Below, in pieces: positions 1-8,461 of a DNA stretch of 64,000 nucleotides (its first letter is position 1; the number at the start of each line of letters is the position of its first letter). The position numbers and the translations under genes are program-made. This DNA comes from Marinobacter lipolyticus SM19 (GTDB lineage: Bacteria > Pseudomonadota > Gammaproteobacteria > Pseudomonadales > Oleiphilaceae): the NCBI RefSeq assembly GCF_000397065.2, contig NZ_KE007317.1, positions 128,969 to 192,968 on the forward strand. The letters run 5' to 3'. The notes below the pieces were generated by a model that saw only the letters and a program-made list of their open reading frames with translations, was not told the DNA's origin and searched no databases.

Positions 1-1061
1 TTGCCCAGGATGCGGGGGTTGTCTGCATTGTGGTGATTGTCGTACGGGGCGGACGGGTGCTGGGAACCAAGGATTACTTTCCCCGTTATTCAATAGAGCA
101 GTCGGAAGGCGAGCTGCTGAGTGCGTTTCTGGGTCAATACTATTTCGGTGGCAGTACCCGCAGGGAAATTCCTCAGGATATCCTGGTGCCGGTGGAGGTT
201 GAAGGTGAGGCGTTGTTGTCACAGGCGCTGACCGAATCCGCGGGCAGGGACACCCGAATCCGTCGCAACGTTCGTGGCGAGCGTCGCAAATGGCTGGAGC
301 TGGCGATGACCAACGCGCGCCAGACCCTGCTAAGCCACCTGGCCAGCAAGGAAACCGTATATCGCCGATTGCTGGCGTTGCGGGACATGCTGGAGCTGAC
401 AGAGACGCCGTCACGGATGGAGTGTTTCGATATCAGCCACAGTCATGGTGAAAACACGGTCGCATCTTGCGTGGTTTTCGATGAAAATGGTCCGCTTAAG
501 AGTGACTACCGGCTGTACAACATTGAAGGCGTCACCGCCGGCGACGATTACGCGGCCATGCGCCAGGTGTTGACCCGCCGGTATAAGCGAATGGTGTCGG
601 GGGAGGGAAAACGCCCGGATCTGGTGTTTATCGACGGCGGTAAGGGGCAGCTGAATATCGCCCGGGAAGTCTTTGATGAGCTGGGTATTTCTGATATCCC
701 GCTGATTGGTGTTGCCAAGGGCGTGACCCGCCGGGCGGGTATGGAACAGTTGATTGATGCCATGACCGGGGATGTGTTCCGGGTACCGGCGGATTCACCC
801 GCCTTGCATCTGATTCAACACATTCGGGATGAATCCCATCGCTTTGCCATTACCGGGCATCGTGCCCGGCGGGACAAGAAGCGCCGGCAGTCGACTCTCG
901 AAGGTATTGAGGGCGTGGGACCGAAGCGTCGCCGGGATCTCATTCGCTACTTCGGTGGCATACAGGAACTTCGTAAAGCCAGCGTTGATGAGATGGCCAA
1001 GGTCCAGGGCATCAGCAAGTCACTGGCGGAAACCATCTACGCAGCATTGCACGACGAGTAA
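1..1061 (+). CDS. uvrC: Excinuclease ABC subunit C, C-terminal part
   Basis: About 352 residues of UvrC are visible; the gene starts upstream of the window, since the family is usually about 600 residues. UvrC makes the dual incisions in UvrABC nucleotide excision repair. Visible: the RNase H-like 5'-nuclease domain with the GDDYAAM and DGGKGQL segments carrying acidic catalytic residues, then a C-terminal helix-hairpin-helix pair (EGIGVGPK-like and VQGISKSLAE) that binds DNA. The reading frame is open from base 3. The stop lies 7 bases before pgsA, an arrangement common in gammaproteobacteria, so the two are probably cotranscribed. Confidence 0.96.
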   Translation, partial: AQDAGVVCIVVIVVRGGRVLGTKDYFPRYSIEQSEGELLSAFLGQYYFGGSTRREIPQDILVPVEVEGEALLSQALTESAGRDTRIRRNVRGERRKWLELAMTNARQTLLSHLASKETVYRRLLALRDMLELTETPSRMECFDISHSHGENTVASCVVFDENGPLKSDYRLYNIEGVTAGDDYAAMRQVLTRRYKRMVSGEGKRPDLVFIDGGKGQLNIAREVFDELGISDIPLIGVAKGVTRRAGMEQLIDAMTGDVFRVPADSPALHLIQHIRDESHRFAITGHRARRDKKRRQSTLEGIEGVGPKRRRDLIRYFGGIQELRKASVDEMAKVQGISKSLAETIYAALHDE

Positions 1062-1068
1062 GGACAGC

Positions 1069-1623
1069 ATGAATTTACCGAACCTACTGACGCTATCCCG
1101 CATTGTGATGATCCCGGTCTTTGTGGTGATCTTTTACCTGCCGGTGCAATGGAGCTACCTGGTCAGCGCGGCCATTTTTGCCCTTGCCGGGGCTACCGAC
1201 TGGCTGGATGGCTATCTGGCGAGAAAGCTTGACCAGAGCACCCCCTTCGGGGCGTTCCTGGATCCGGTCGCGGACAAGCTGATGGTAGCGGTCGCCCTGA
1301 CTGTGTTGATTGAAGAGCACGCCAGCCTGATCCTTACCGTACCGGCCACTGTGATTATTGGCCGGGAAATCGTCATCTCGGCCTTGCGCGAGTGGATGGC
1401 CGAGATCGGCAGTCGTGCCAGTGTCGCGGTTTCCTACATTGGCAAGATTAAAACCACGGCTCAGATGGTTTCGATTATTACCCTGTTGGCTTTTCCGCCG
1501 GGCGTTCTGTGGTCCTGGGTGGGCGTCGGAATCTTGTACGTCGCCGCCGTTCTGACGTTCTGGTCGATGATTCTTTATCTCCAGGCTGCCTGGCCGGACC
1601 TGTTTCCCAAGCAGAATTCCTAA
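1069..1623 (+). CDS. pgsA: CDP-diacylglycerol-glycerol-3-phosphate 3-phosphatidyltransferase
   Basis: Makes phosphatidylglycerophosphate from CDP-diacylglycerol and glycerol-3-phosphate, the first committed step to phosphatidylglycerol, in the inner membrane. The 184-residue length is typical. The CDP-alcohol phosphatidyltransferase signature is intact: D47-G48, A51-R52, G61, D65 and D69. Several hydrophobic helices follow. The frame stays open upstream inside uvrC, but the ATG at 1069 gives the canonical MNLPNLLT N-terminus and follows AGGA closely. The 3' end overlaps the convergent lipoprotein gene by four bases. Confidence 0.95.
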   Translation: MNLPNLLTLSRIVMIPVFVVIFYLPVQWSYLVSAAIFALAGATDWLDGYLARKLDQSTPFGAFLDPVADKLMVAVALTVLIEEHASLILTVPATVIIGREIVISALREWMAEIGSRASVAVSYIGKIKTTAQMVSIITLLAFPPGVLWSWVGVGILYVAAVLTFWSMILYLQAAWPDLFPKQNS

Positions 1624-2231
1624 GGGTCCAGACATTCACTGAGCCAGCCCAGCATCTGTTGGCTCAGCTCTTCACTTCCATGGCCAAATGCCTTTACCAC
1701 CTGGTCTATATCCGTACCTTCAGCGTCGGTCGTTACCCTGAAATTCTTCGTGCAAACAGTTGTCCGGGACCGGTTGTCCATCAGTTGGGCATACAGGGAA
1801 ACAATGACCTGGATTCCACTGTCTCCGGGTTGGCTGTGAAAACCATAAAGATCACTGATGAGCGTGACGTCGCTGCCGGTTGGACTGGTTTCATTGACCA
1901 CCCCCTGGAAGCGACCGTCCTGTCGTAAGGCACCAATCAGCATTTCCCGCACCAGAACCGGCGCGGTATCACGCCAACGGACGTCGCCGTATATCTGATA
2001 CTCGTGGGGAGCAGGCTTTGTCAGTATCCGCGAACTGTCGAAGGGTTCCGTGGCCTGGGGCGTGTCGATGCGCACGGTTTTATCCAGAGGTGATACGCCG
2101 TCCTGTCCTGACAGTCCTGGAGTCGGAATGTCCATCACACGAGGCGGTTCGTGATCCGGGAATACGGTACATCCCGGTGCCATGCCCATCATCGCTATCG
2201 CGGCCAACGCCACTGCAAGGCGGGTTGTCAT
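1620..2231 (-). CDS. ABC-type transport auxiliary lipoprotein (PqiC-like)
   Basis: A 203-residue outer-membrane lipoprotein of the ABC-transport auxiliary family found with MCE systems. The N-terminus is a short hydrophobic signal peptide ending in a lipobox (MAPGC), with Cys21 the probable lipidated residue. It is the last gene of the permease-ATPase-MCE-lipoprotein operon and overlaps the MCE gene by four bases. By analogy with PqiC it would receive lipids or dock the MCE tunnel at the outer membrane. Family membership comes from fold-like features and context; the exact substrate is not visible. Confidence 0.75.
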   Translation of the reverse strand: MTTRLAVALAAIAMMGMAPGCTVFPDHEPPRVMDIPTPGLSGQDGVSPLDKTVRIDTPQATEPFDSSRILTKPAPHEYQIYGDVRWRDTAPVLVREMLIGALRQDGRFQGVVNETSPTGSDVTLISDLYGFHSQPGDSGIQVIVSLYAQLMDNRSRTTVCTKNFRVTTDAEGTDIDQVVKAFGHGSEELSQQMLGWLSECLDP

Positions 2232-3166
2232 TGTGGCACCTCCTGAATCGTTTCCCGGTTCCAGATTGTGCTGGTGGGGTCATCCTCAAGGCGCCGGGTG
2301 AAATGATTGAGGTTCCTGAGCGTGCTGCGTAGTTCCCGGAGTGCGGGGGATAGTTCGCCCAGGCCCTGGAGCCCCTCATCCAACGCACCTTCGTTGTTTA
2401 CGGTCAGCTGCTCAATTCTGGTGGCGGTGGTCTGGATGGATGTGATGGCATTGTTGAGCGCCACCAGAGTCTGCTTGCCTTCGCTCTGCAACAGGTTGTC
2501 GGCATTGTCGGCAAACTCTGATACCCGTTCTGAAGCCTCCGCCGCGCGCACGCTGGCGTCATTCATCCGCTCCATCAGCTCTTCAAGTTCGTCCCTTCGG
2601 GCCATGAGTCCATCGGTGGCTATCCGCGTATTGCGCAGGATCACGGTCAGATTTTCGCTGTTCTCTTCGGAAAACAGAGTATTCGCGTTAGTCAGCAAGC
2701 GTTCTGCCTTGCTCAGTAGTGCTTCGCCATTGTCCAGCAGTGAGGTAAATACCGAAGGTTCGGCCATGATCCGTGGCGGGTTTTTGCGGTTGCCTTCAAT
2801 GACCGGGCTGTCACTGGTGCCGTCCCGAAAGCGCACGCTCATGCTGCCGGTAATATTGGCGAGTACAAGGCCAACCCGGGTGTTTTCGCGGATTTTGACG
2901 CTTTCGTCGACACGGACCAGAACCCGGACGTGACTGGGGTTTTCAGGATCCAGAGTCAGCTCCATGACTTCCCCGACCTCCACGCCGCTGTATTGCACCG
3001 GATTGCCTTTGGAGAGGCCGCTGACGGGGTGATCAAATCCGATCTCATACCAGGCCCACTCCCGATCGGTTGCTGTCTTACCCAGCCAGAGCGCAAACAC
3101 CAGCGCTGCGGCAGCGGTCGCCACCGTAAACAGTCCGATAATGATATGGTGAGCTTTGGGCTCCAT
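2228..3166 (-). CDS. MCE-domain protein of lipid ABC transporter (MlaD-like)
   Basis: A 312-residue inner-membrane-anchored periplasmic protein. One N-terminal transmembrane helix (about residues 7-28) is followed by an MCE domain (NPVQYSGVEVGEV region, about 50-130) and a long helical C-terminal region. The length fits a single-MCE protein with a helical needle rather than multi-MCE PqiB. The ATG at 3166 was chosen over upstream in-frame starts because it lies two bases after the ATPase stop and gives the normal MEPKAHH anchor. It probably forms a hexameric lipid channel fed by the adjacent permease and ATPase. Confidence 0.85.
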   Translation of the reverse strand: MEPKAHHIIIGLFTVATAAAALVFALWLGKTATDREWAWYEIGFDHPVSGLSKGNPVQYSGVEVGEVMELTLDPENPSHVRVLVRVDESVKIRENTRVGLVLANITGSMSVRFRDGTSDSPVIEGNRKNPPRIMAEPSVFTSLLDNGEALLSKAERLLTNANTLFSEENSENLTVILRNTRIATDGLMARRDELEELMERMNDASVRAAEASERVSEFADNADNLLQSEGKQTLVALNNAITSIQTTATRIEQLTVNNEGALDEGLQGLGELSPALRELRSTLRNLNHFTRRLEDDPTSTIWNRETIQEVPQ

Positions 3167-3168
3167 AG

Positions 3169-3966
3169 TTACTGCTCCTGAGTCCCGCCTGTTGCTGAGT
3201 GTGCGGCCGCACGGCCGCGGGGGCCGTGAAAATAGTCCCTGATCCATTCATCGTTGGTCGCTTCGACAACCTCAAGGCTATCGGCGACCAGTACTTTTTT
3301 CTGTGACAATACTGCAACCCGGTCACAGGTGCTGTATAGCGTATCCAGGTCGTGGGTCACCATGAACACTGTGAGCCCCAGGGCGTCCCGCAGGGTTTTG
3401 ATCAACCGGTCGAAGGCGGCAGCACCGATGGGGTCCAGCCCCGCTGTAGGCTCATCCAGGAGCAGTATCTCCGGGTCCAGAGCAAGAGCCCGCGCGAGAG
3501 CGGCGCGTTTGACCATGCCACCGGATAGTTCCGCTGGATACTTGAGGGCGGCTTCCGGTGGCAGGCCTGTCAGGGCCAGCTTCATCTGTGCCAGGTGTTC
3601 CGCCATCGGGCGCGTCAGGCCTGCGTGCTCCATCAGGGGCACGGCAATATTCTCCCGGAGGTTCAGGGACGTAAACAGGGCGCCCCCCTGAAACAGAATC
3701 CCGAAACGTTGTTCTATGCGGGAACGCTCCCTGTCTGTTAATGCCCACAGATTCTGGTCAAAAACCTGAATGTCACCCGATGAAGGGTGGTGCAAGCCAA
3801 CGATGCTTCGAAGCAACACCGATTTACCGGTGCCTGACCCACCAACGACGCCGAGAATCTCGCCTCGCCGGATATCAAGGTCCAACCCGTCGTGTACAAC
3901 GTGGGGACCGAACCGGTTTCCCAGCCCCCGGACCTTTACCAGAATGTCTTTGTCTGCCATGTTCAC
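3169..3966 (-). CDS. ABC transporter ATP-binding protein (MlaF-like)
   Basis: A 265-residue ATPase that powers MCE-linked phospholipid transport. Walker A GGSGTGKS is at residues 42-49, the ABC signature LSGG at about 147-150 and Walker B ILLLDEP at 167-173. The C-terminal tail ends in a Gly/Gln-rich segment. It overlaps the permease gene by four bases (ATGA), indicating translational coupling. An alternative ATG two codons downstream is possible. An MlaF-type function is inferred from similarity and from the flanking MlaE- and MlaD-type genes. Confidence 0.9.
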   Translation of the reverse strand: MNMADKDILVKVRGLGNRFGPHVVHDGLDLDIRRGEILGVVGGSGTGKSVLLRSIVGLHHPSSGDIQVFDQNLWALTDRERSRIEQRFGILFQGGALFTSLNLRENIAVPLMEHAGLTRPMAEHLAQMKLALTGLPPEAALKYPAELSGGMVKRAALARALALDPEILLLDEPTAGLDPIGAAAFDRLIKTLRDALGLTVFMVTHDLDTLYSTCDRVAVLSQKKVLVADSLEVVEATNDEWIRDYFHGPRGRAAAHSATGGTQEQ

Positions 3967-5132
3967 CAGCCCATCTCCATGAAGAATAGCGCAGCGATTG
4001 AATCCAGCAGAATGACCATGAAAATCGATTGCACCACACTGGATGTGGTGTGCTCACCGACGGATTGCGCGCTGCCGCTGACCTTGAAGCCTTCAAGGCA
4101 TCCGATGACGGCAATCAGGAAGGCAAAGACCGGCGCTTTGCTGAGACCGACCAGAAAGTGTCTGACGGCAATGTCCTGCTCAACAATGGCCAGGAACTGG
4201 GTTGGGGAAATGTCCAGTACCATGGCGCAGACAGCCGCGCCGCCAATCATTCCGGATATCATCCCGACAAAGGTCAGTATGGGCAGACTGATCATCATTG
4301 CCAGAACCCTCGGAAGCACCAGCAACTCAACCGGACTGAGGCCAAGGGTTCGGATGGCATCCAGTTCTTCGTTCACTTTCATGGCGCCGATGTGGGCAGT
4401 AAAGGAGCTCGCTGTGCGACCAGCCAGCAGAATCGCTGCCAGCAACACGCCAAATTCCCGGAGAAATGAAAAAGCCACCAGGTTGACGGTGTAGATCGTG
4501 GCGCCGAACGATTCCAGCACTGTGGCGCCGAGGAATGCCACGACGGCACCTACCAGAAAGGTTAGTAGTGCCACGATGGGCAGCGCGTTCAGGCCGGTAT
4601 CATGGATCGAAGCCACGAAGGCCGTCATTCGCCAGCGGCGAGGACGCGGCAGGTTGTAGGCCAGCGCAGCCAGTGTTTCACCAATAAAGGCCAGAAGAAG
4701 CCGGAGCAGGTCGTACAGCTCTTCCACCTGTTGACCGGTGACGGCCAGGAATGTCTTCACCGGGCTGTAAGATGGGGGCGCCGGCTCGCTACGATTGCCC
4801 ATGGCGGTTGCTACTGCATGGAGAAGGGCGCGTCTTTCCTCTGTGAGCCCGGAGGCGGTGTCCGCCAAATCAGCCAGTGCCGGTGCACCCAGCAGCTCTG
4901 CCAACAAGGCGGCGCCAGCGGTATCAATGCGGCCAAGACCGGATAGGTCACCTTGCAAGTTGCTGGAGGAATGGGTGCCTAGAATCTGGCGAACTCTCGC
5001 CTGTAATTCGGAATAATGATCGAGAACCCAATCTCCCTGGATCGTCAATTGGCTGTCGTTCGCCAGAATCTCACCACAAACACTGGCTGCGGATGCTGTT
5101 CTGGCGGAACTGGACGGAGATGTTGGCGCCAT
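3963..5132 (-). CDS. MlaE-type permease with N-terminal STAS domain
   Basis: A 389-residue fusion: an N-terminal STAS-like domain (about residues 20-110, with the DLSGLGRIDTAGAALL segment) joined to an MlaE permease (about 130-389) with five or six hydrophobic helices. In E. coli the STAS protein MlaB and permease MlaE are separate; the fused form is known from other MCE systems. It is the first gene of the operon. Upstream DNA to the tRNA genes is only 113 bases, so its promoter must lie there, back to back with the tRNA promoter. Confidence 0.87.
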   Translation of the reverse strand: MAPTSPSSSARTASAASVCGEILANDSQLTIQGDWVLDHYSELQARVRQILGTHSSSNLQGDLSGLGRIDTAGAALLAELLGAPALADLADTASGLTEERRALLHAVATAMGNRSEPAPPSYSPVKTFLAVTGQQVEELYDLLRLLLAFIGETLAALAYNLPRPRRWRMTAFVASIHDTGLNALPIVALLTFLVGAVVAFLGATVLESFGATIYTVNLVAFSFLREFGVLLAAILLAGRTASSFTAHIGAMKVNEELDAIRTLGLSPVELLVLPRVLAMMISLPILTFVGMISGMIGGAAVCAMVLDISPTQFLAIVEQDIAVRHFLVGLSKAPVFAFLIAVIGCLEGFKVSGSAQSVGEHTTSSVVQSIFMVILLDSIAALFFMEMGW

Positions 5133-5200
5133 GGTGCTCCCTGGAGTTGCTCAAATATTGTCCATAAAACGCTGATAAAACAAAAAGTTGAAAAAAGTGG

Positions 5201-5228
5201 TTGACGCAAACGGTCGAATCCGTAGAAT
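5201..5228 (+). promoter_or_regulatory. Sigma70-type promoter for tRNA-Gly/tRNA-Cys
   Basis: TTGACG (5201-5206) and TAGAAT (5223-5228) are separated by 16 bases and end 18 bases before the first tRNA nucleotide. The match to the -35/-10 consensus is good, and the G/C-rich stretch after the -10 resembles the discriminator of a stable-RNA promoter. Inferred from sequence only. Confidence 0.7.
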
Positions 5229-5245
5229 ACGCCCTCGTTGACCAA

Positions 5246-5321
5246 GCGGGAATAGCTCAGTTGGTAGAGCACAACCTTGCCAAGGTTGGGGTCGCGAGTT
5301 CGAATCTCGTTTCCCGCTCCA
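5246..5321 (+). tRNA. tRNA-Gly (anticodon GCC)
   Basis: 76 bases that fold into a full cloverleaf. The acceptor stem GCGGGAA pairs with TTCCCGC, the anticodon stem CAACC/GGTTG surrounds loop TTGCCAA with anticodon GCC at 5279-5281, and the T loop is GTTCGAATC. The terminal CCA is encoded. It is the first gene of a two-tRNA transcript. Confidence 0.97.
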
Positions 5322-5415
5322 ATTTTTCCAGTTTAACTGGTTTAATGGTCAATACAGTCTCTCACAGCCCACCTGAGAGCATGAAAGTCCTTAAATTTCC
5401 TTCGGACTTTTCCCC

Positions 5416-5489
5416 GGCGCGGTGGCAGAGTGGTTATGCAGCGGACTGCAACTCCGTGTACGCCGGTTCGATTCCGACCCGCGCCTCCA
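5416..5489 (+). tRNA. tRNA-Cys (anticodon GCA)
   Basis: 74 bases with a complete cloverleaf: acceptor GGCGCGG/CCGCGCC, anticodon loop CTGCAAC with anticodon GCA, T loop GGTTCGATTCC, and an encoded CCA. It lies 94 bases after tRNA-Gly. A run of seven T follows closely and may help to end transcription. In related genomes a tRNA-Leu often comes next; none is present here. Confidence 0.97.
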
Positions 5490-5583
5490 TTTTTTTCCTG
5501 TTCTGACTCGATATTACATTAGCCCGTAATGCAGGTTTATGTTGGCAGAGGGTGCCGGTGCGCTCGCGGTTTTTCCGGGTGGC

Positions 5584-6438
5584 TCAATCTTCGTCTTCCA
5601 TTAGCGTTCTTTCCTGCCGCTCCATCTCTTCCAGCCTCGCAGCATCGATTACTGCCATAAGTTCATCGACATCCGCGCTGTGGGTATCCTGCTCAAAGCA
5701 ACCAGTCAGCTTGCTGTCAGGATTTAGTTCGCCACTCTCATAGAGCGCCCAGATCTCCTGGCCGTAATCCGTTGCCAACAGGTCCGGTGCGTACCTGCCA
5801 AAGTGACGGCGCATGTTGTCGACATCCCGCAACAGCATGCGCTGGGCATTGTTATTGCCTGCGGCATTAACGGCCTGGGGCAGGTCAATGATCACCGGGC
5901 CCTGTTCATTCACAAGCACATTGAACTCGGACAGGTCACCATGGATAAGGCCAGCAGCGAGCATGCGGACAATCTCGGTCATGACCTGGTCGTGGTAAAG
6001 TCGGGCGATCTCCGGAGTAAGCGTGACGTCGTCGAGCCGTGGTGCGGCCTTGCCGTCTTTATCGGCAATCATTTCCATCAACAGCACGCCATCGACAAAT
6101 CCCAGGGGCTGGGGCACCCTTACGCCGGCTGATTCCAGACGGTACAGGGCATCGACCTCAGCGTTGAGCCAGGCATCCTCCTGCTCTTTCTGGCCATAGC
6201 GTGTTTTCTTGCTCATGGCTCTGGCGCGTCGACTGTTCCGAACTTTGCGGCCTTCCTGGTATTCCACGGCTTGCTTGAAGCTGCGTTTCTGAGCTTCCTT
6301 GAACACTTTGGCGCAGCGCAGGTCGTCACCACAGCGCACCACATAAACCTGCGCTTCTTTACCGCTCATAAGTTGGTACATCACTTCGTCCACCATGCCG
6401 TCATCGACAAGGGGCTGTAATCTCTTTGGTACTTTCAT
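5584..6438 (-). CDS. RIO1-like serine protein kinase (PA4780-type)
   Basis: A 284-residue RIO-family kinase. The ATP-binding N-lobe begins SGKEAQVYVV, the catalytic loop is HGDLSEFNVL and the metal-binding segment is IIDLPQAV. The start at 6438 gives MKVPKRLQPLVDDG, which matches the usual N-terminus of the bacterial PA4780-type kinases; longer in-frame starts upstream are unlikely. The acidic C-terminal tail is typical. Substrate and role are unknown. It is transcribed alone, convergent with the tRNA genes. Confidence 0.88.
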   Translation of the reverse strand: MKVPKRLQPLVDDGMVDEVMYQLMSGKEAQVYVVRCGDDLRCAKVFKEAQKRSFKQAVEYQEGRKVRNSRRARAMSKKTRYGQKEQEDAWLNAEVDALYRLESAGVRVPQPLGFVDGVLLMEMIADKDGKAAPRLDDVTLTPEIARLYHDQVMTEIVRMLAAGLIHGDLSEFNVLVNEQGPVIIDLPQAVNAAGNNNAQRMLLRDVDNMRRHFGRYAPDLLATDYGQEIWALYESGELNPDSKLTGCFEQDTHSADVDELMAVIDAARLEEMERQERTLMEDED

Positions 6439-6572
6439 AAAACCTTTCTGGTTAACCGCCGGTTGATCTGGAGCAAGGCCAGGAGTGGGCTGGGCAAAAG
6501 AATGACAACGTCGCAGCATATATACCACGTTTGGCTCGCCGATACTGTCACAATGCGAGGTGGATCGGGTTC

Positions 6573-7367
6573 CTAGCTCGCAGGACACGGCAGCCTGCCA
6601 TCCACCAGGAAGATGTCCCGGTTGAAAGCAGAGGCTGTTTTCTTGCCCTCTTCGTTGGTCAGGCTCATGGTTACAGTGGCAGGGTCCGCCATCATGATCA
6701 GGCGGTAGCGACTTCTGGGTTTCCTGTCTTTCAGGGCTCGTGGCGAAAACAGAGCAGCATTAACGCCTTCCATGCCATTTGTGGGTGAGTATGGCAACTG
6801 GTACAGGTCGGCCTGGCGCGCCCGGGCCGACAGAAACTGAAAACCCTCAATGCCGGTTTCTCTCATGGCCGTCCCGAGACTTTGGCAGGCATCGTAGCTG
6901 GCGGGATCGGTCAACGTGTCGTGGAGGTCTTCCCAGGCCGTATCCTGCAGGCGAATGCCGCGACTTGTTCGCACGCGGGTGGCGAACAGGGTGTGCAGGG
7001 TCTTCAGGGGCTTGGGGTAGGGCACAACCATATCGTTGATAAATACAAAACGGTAGAACGCGGCTTCCGCCAGAGCAGTATTTACCGTCATGGCGCCGTA
7101 GAACAGGCTTTTTTCGAATGGTCGGCCGAAACGGGAGCCGTATTTCAGGGGTGGGTATCGAAAGGGCGTCGCCAACAAATAGTGAAGGCCTTCGGTACCT
7201 TCCGGGCGTGGTGGCTTGCTCTGTTCAAGCAGTTCCTCGAGCCTCATCTGTTCCTGGATGTTGTCCACCAGTTCCGTCGTGGCTATTTCTTCCTGGGATT
7301 CAACAACCCGGTAAGTCGTGCCCTGAACGACTGTGATGCTGGATTCAATGCGATTGCGGAGACTCAA
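6573..7367 (-). CDS. RES-domain toxin (NAD+ phosphorylase family)
   Basis: A 264-residue protein with a RES domain (about residues 60-225), including the RFGRPFEKSLFYG and TALAEAAFYR segments that carry conserved Arg and Glu residues of the family. Known RES toxins degrade cellular NAD+. It overlaps the upstream antitoxin gene by four bases (ATGA), the standard coupling in RES/Xre pairs. The N-terminal 50 residues are helical and longer than in the shortest family members. Toxicity here is inferred from the family. Confidence 0.85.
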   Translation of the reverse strand: MSLRNRIESSITVVQGTTYRVVESQEEIATTELVDNIQEQMRLEELLEQSKPPRPEGTEGLHYLLATPFRYPPLKYGSRFGRPFEKSLFYGAMTVNTALAEAAFYRFVFINDMVVPYPKPLKTLHTLFATRVRTSRGIRLQDTAWEDLHDTLTDPASYDACQSLGTAMRETGIEGFQFLSARARQADLYQLPYSPTNGMEGVNAALFSPRALKDRKPRSRYRLIMMADPATVTMSLTNEEGKKTASAFNRDIFLVDGRLPCPAS

Positions 7368-7729
7368 ATCTTGCCTCGCATGGCGTCAAGATAATAAAGA
7401 ACCCGCACCAGCCCCTCGGCACTGCGTACCAACTCCCTCGGAACGTCTGAAAAGTACCGGTTTTCGGTGTTGAGCCAATGTTGCATGGCGTCCTCATCAC
7501 CTCCCACCAGTGCATAGACACTGCGATACAGGCGGATGAGGAGCAGGGCAAGTTCGCCAGCCTTGCTGGAAGGGCCGATCCCGTCCCGGATCAGGCCGGA
7601 GCGGTTGCGGCCCACGATTTCAGCCACGTCTGCCTGGGTCAGGCCCATGGCCTTGCCGGCGTTGACTACAGCTTTGCCCAGTAGTGCGCGGTCGGTGGTT
7701 TGTGGTTTGATACCTGAAACGGTGGTCAT
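7364..7729 (-). CDS. Xre/MbcA/ParS-type antitoxin
   Basis: A 121-residue antitoxin. The N-terminal helix-turn-helix-like part (about residues 15-60, LTQADVAEIVGRNRS) is followed by the MbcA/ParS toxin-binding domain with the short PRELVRSAEGL motif near the C-terminus. It precedes and overlaps the RES toxin gene. It probably represses its own promoter through the inverted repeat that brackets the -10 element just upstream. Confidence 0.87.
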   Translation of the reverse strand: MTTVSGIKPQTTDRALLGKAVVNAGKAMGLTQADVAEIVGRNRSGLIRDGIGPSSKAGELALLLIRLYRSVYALVGGDEDAMQHWLNTENRYFSDVPRELVRSAEGLVRVLYYLDAMRGKI

Positions 7730-7752
7730 AGGCCCTCCGCCATTAATGTCTG

Positions 7753-7784
7753 TTTTTCACATTATAGCGGAATTTCGTGAAAAA
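7753..7784 (-). promoter_or_regulatory. RES/Xre promoter with flanking inverted repeat
   Basis: On the reverse strand a perfect -10 TATAAT (7766-7761) is enclosed by an 8-base inverted repeat, TTTTTCAC (7753-7760) and GTGAAAAA (7777-7784). The antitoxin ATG lies 32 bases downstream. Such a position would let the antitoxin or toxin-antitoxin complex block RNA polymerase. No strong -35 is seen. Confidence 0.55.
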
Positions 7785-7797
7785 AGCACAGAGTGGA

Positions 7798-8454
7798 TCA
7801 GCGCAGTGCTTCTGTAAGCCGTTTGTTCATGTCCTGCCAGTGGTCCAGCTTGCCTGCTTCACCTACCCGCTGTTGACGTCCGCCGGATTGATTCAGCCAC
7901 AGGCCTTCGCCATTGAAGCTGTAGACTGGCTCGAGGTCGTTTCGTTGTGATGCGGGCTTGATCTGGTTGATCAGGTTATCGAGGATGAGCGGGTCTGCGT
8001 CCGGCGTCGGGTACCAGGCCAGGACCATGTGTGCCTGGTTCAGATCCAGTGCCTTGACGTAGACGATTCGGAGCTCTTCATCGGGAACTCCCATGGATTT
8101 CAGTGTCAGGTACTTGGCGATGGAGAAATCTTCACAGTCACCACCGTTGGTGGTCAGAAGCTCCACCGGCGTCGCCCAATAATCTTCCTCGCCCCAATGT
8201 TCCATGTCGGAAATAAAACGGGCGCGGTTGAAGAATGAATTCACCAGGGCAAGTTGTCTTTCCCTCGGTGCGTTTGCTGCCATGCGATTGAGATTCTGCC
8301 AGTTTTCAAGGCGAGCATGAGCCTCCTGGCCAAACTCCTCCCGAACGTAATTCAGCAGGCGGTCGCTGAGTTCAAAGGCTGCAACAGTGGCCACGATCAG
8401 CAACACGGGAAACAGCAAGCTTCGGCGACAAAACCTCCGGGCTGCCGTTTCCAT
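7798..8454 (-). CDS. Transglutaminase-like cysteine peptidase (LapG family)
   Basis: A 218-residue protein with an N-terminal hydrophobic anchor or signal (about residues 12-30) and the bacterial transglutaminase-like peptidase fold. Probable triad: Cys107 in GGDCEDF, His142 in AHMVLAW and Asp159 in LILDN. The spacings (35 and 17) resemble those of LapG (C135, H172, D189 in Pseudomonas fluorescens), which clips the adhesin LapA in the periplasm. No lapD-like gene is adjacent; instead it follows gspC by seven bases. Its target is unknown. Confidence 0.8.
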   Translation of the reverse strand: METAARRFCRRSLLFPVLLIVATVAAFELSDRLLNYVREEFGQEAHARLENWQNLNRMAANAPRERQLALVNSFFNRARFISDMEHWGEEDYWATPVELLTTNGGDCEDFSIAKYLTLKSMGVPDEELRIVYVKALDLNQAHMVLAWYPTPDADPLILDNLINQIKPASQRNDLEPVYSFNGEGLWLNQSGGRQQRVGEAGKLDHWQDMNKRLTEALR

Positions 8455-8461
8455 GTCAGCC

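Noticed and set aside
5490-5583. Possible third tRNA (Leu) after tRNA-Cys
   Set aside because: The sequence does not fold into a cloverleaf and lacks T-loop and anticodon patterns.
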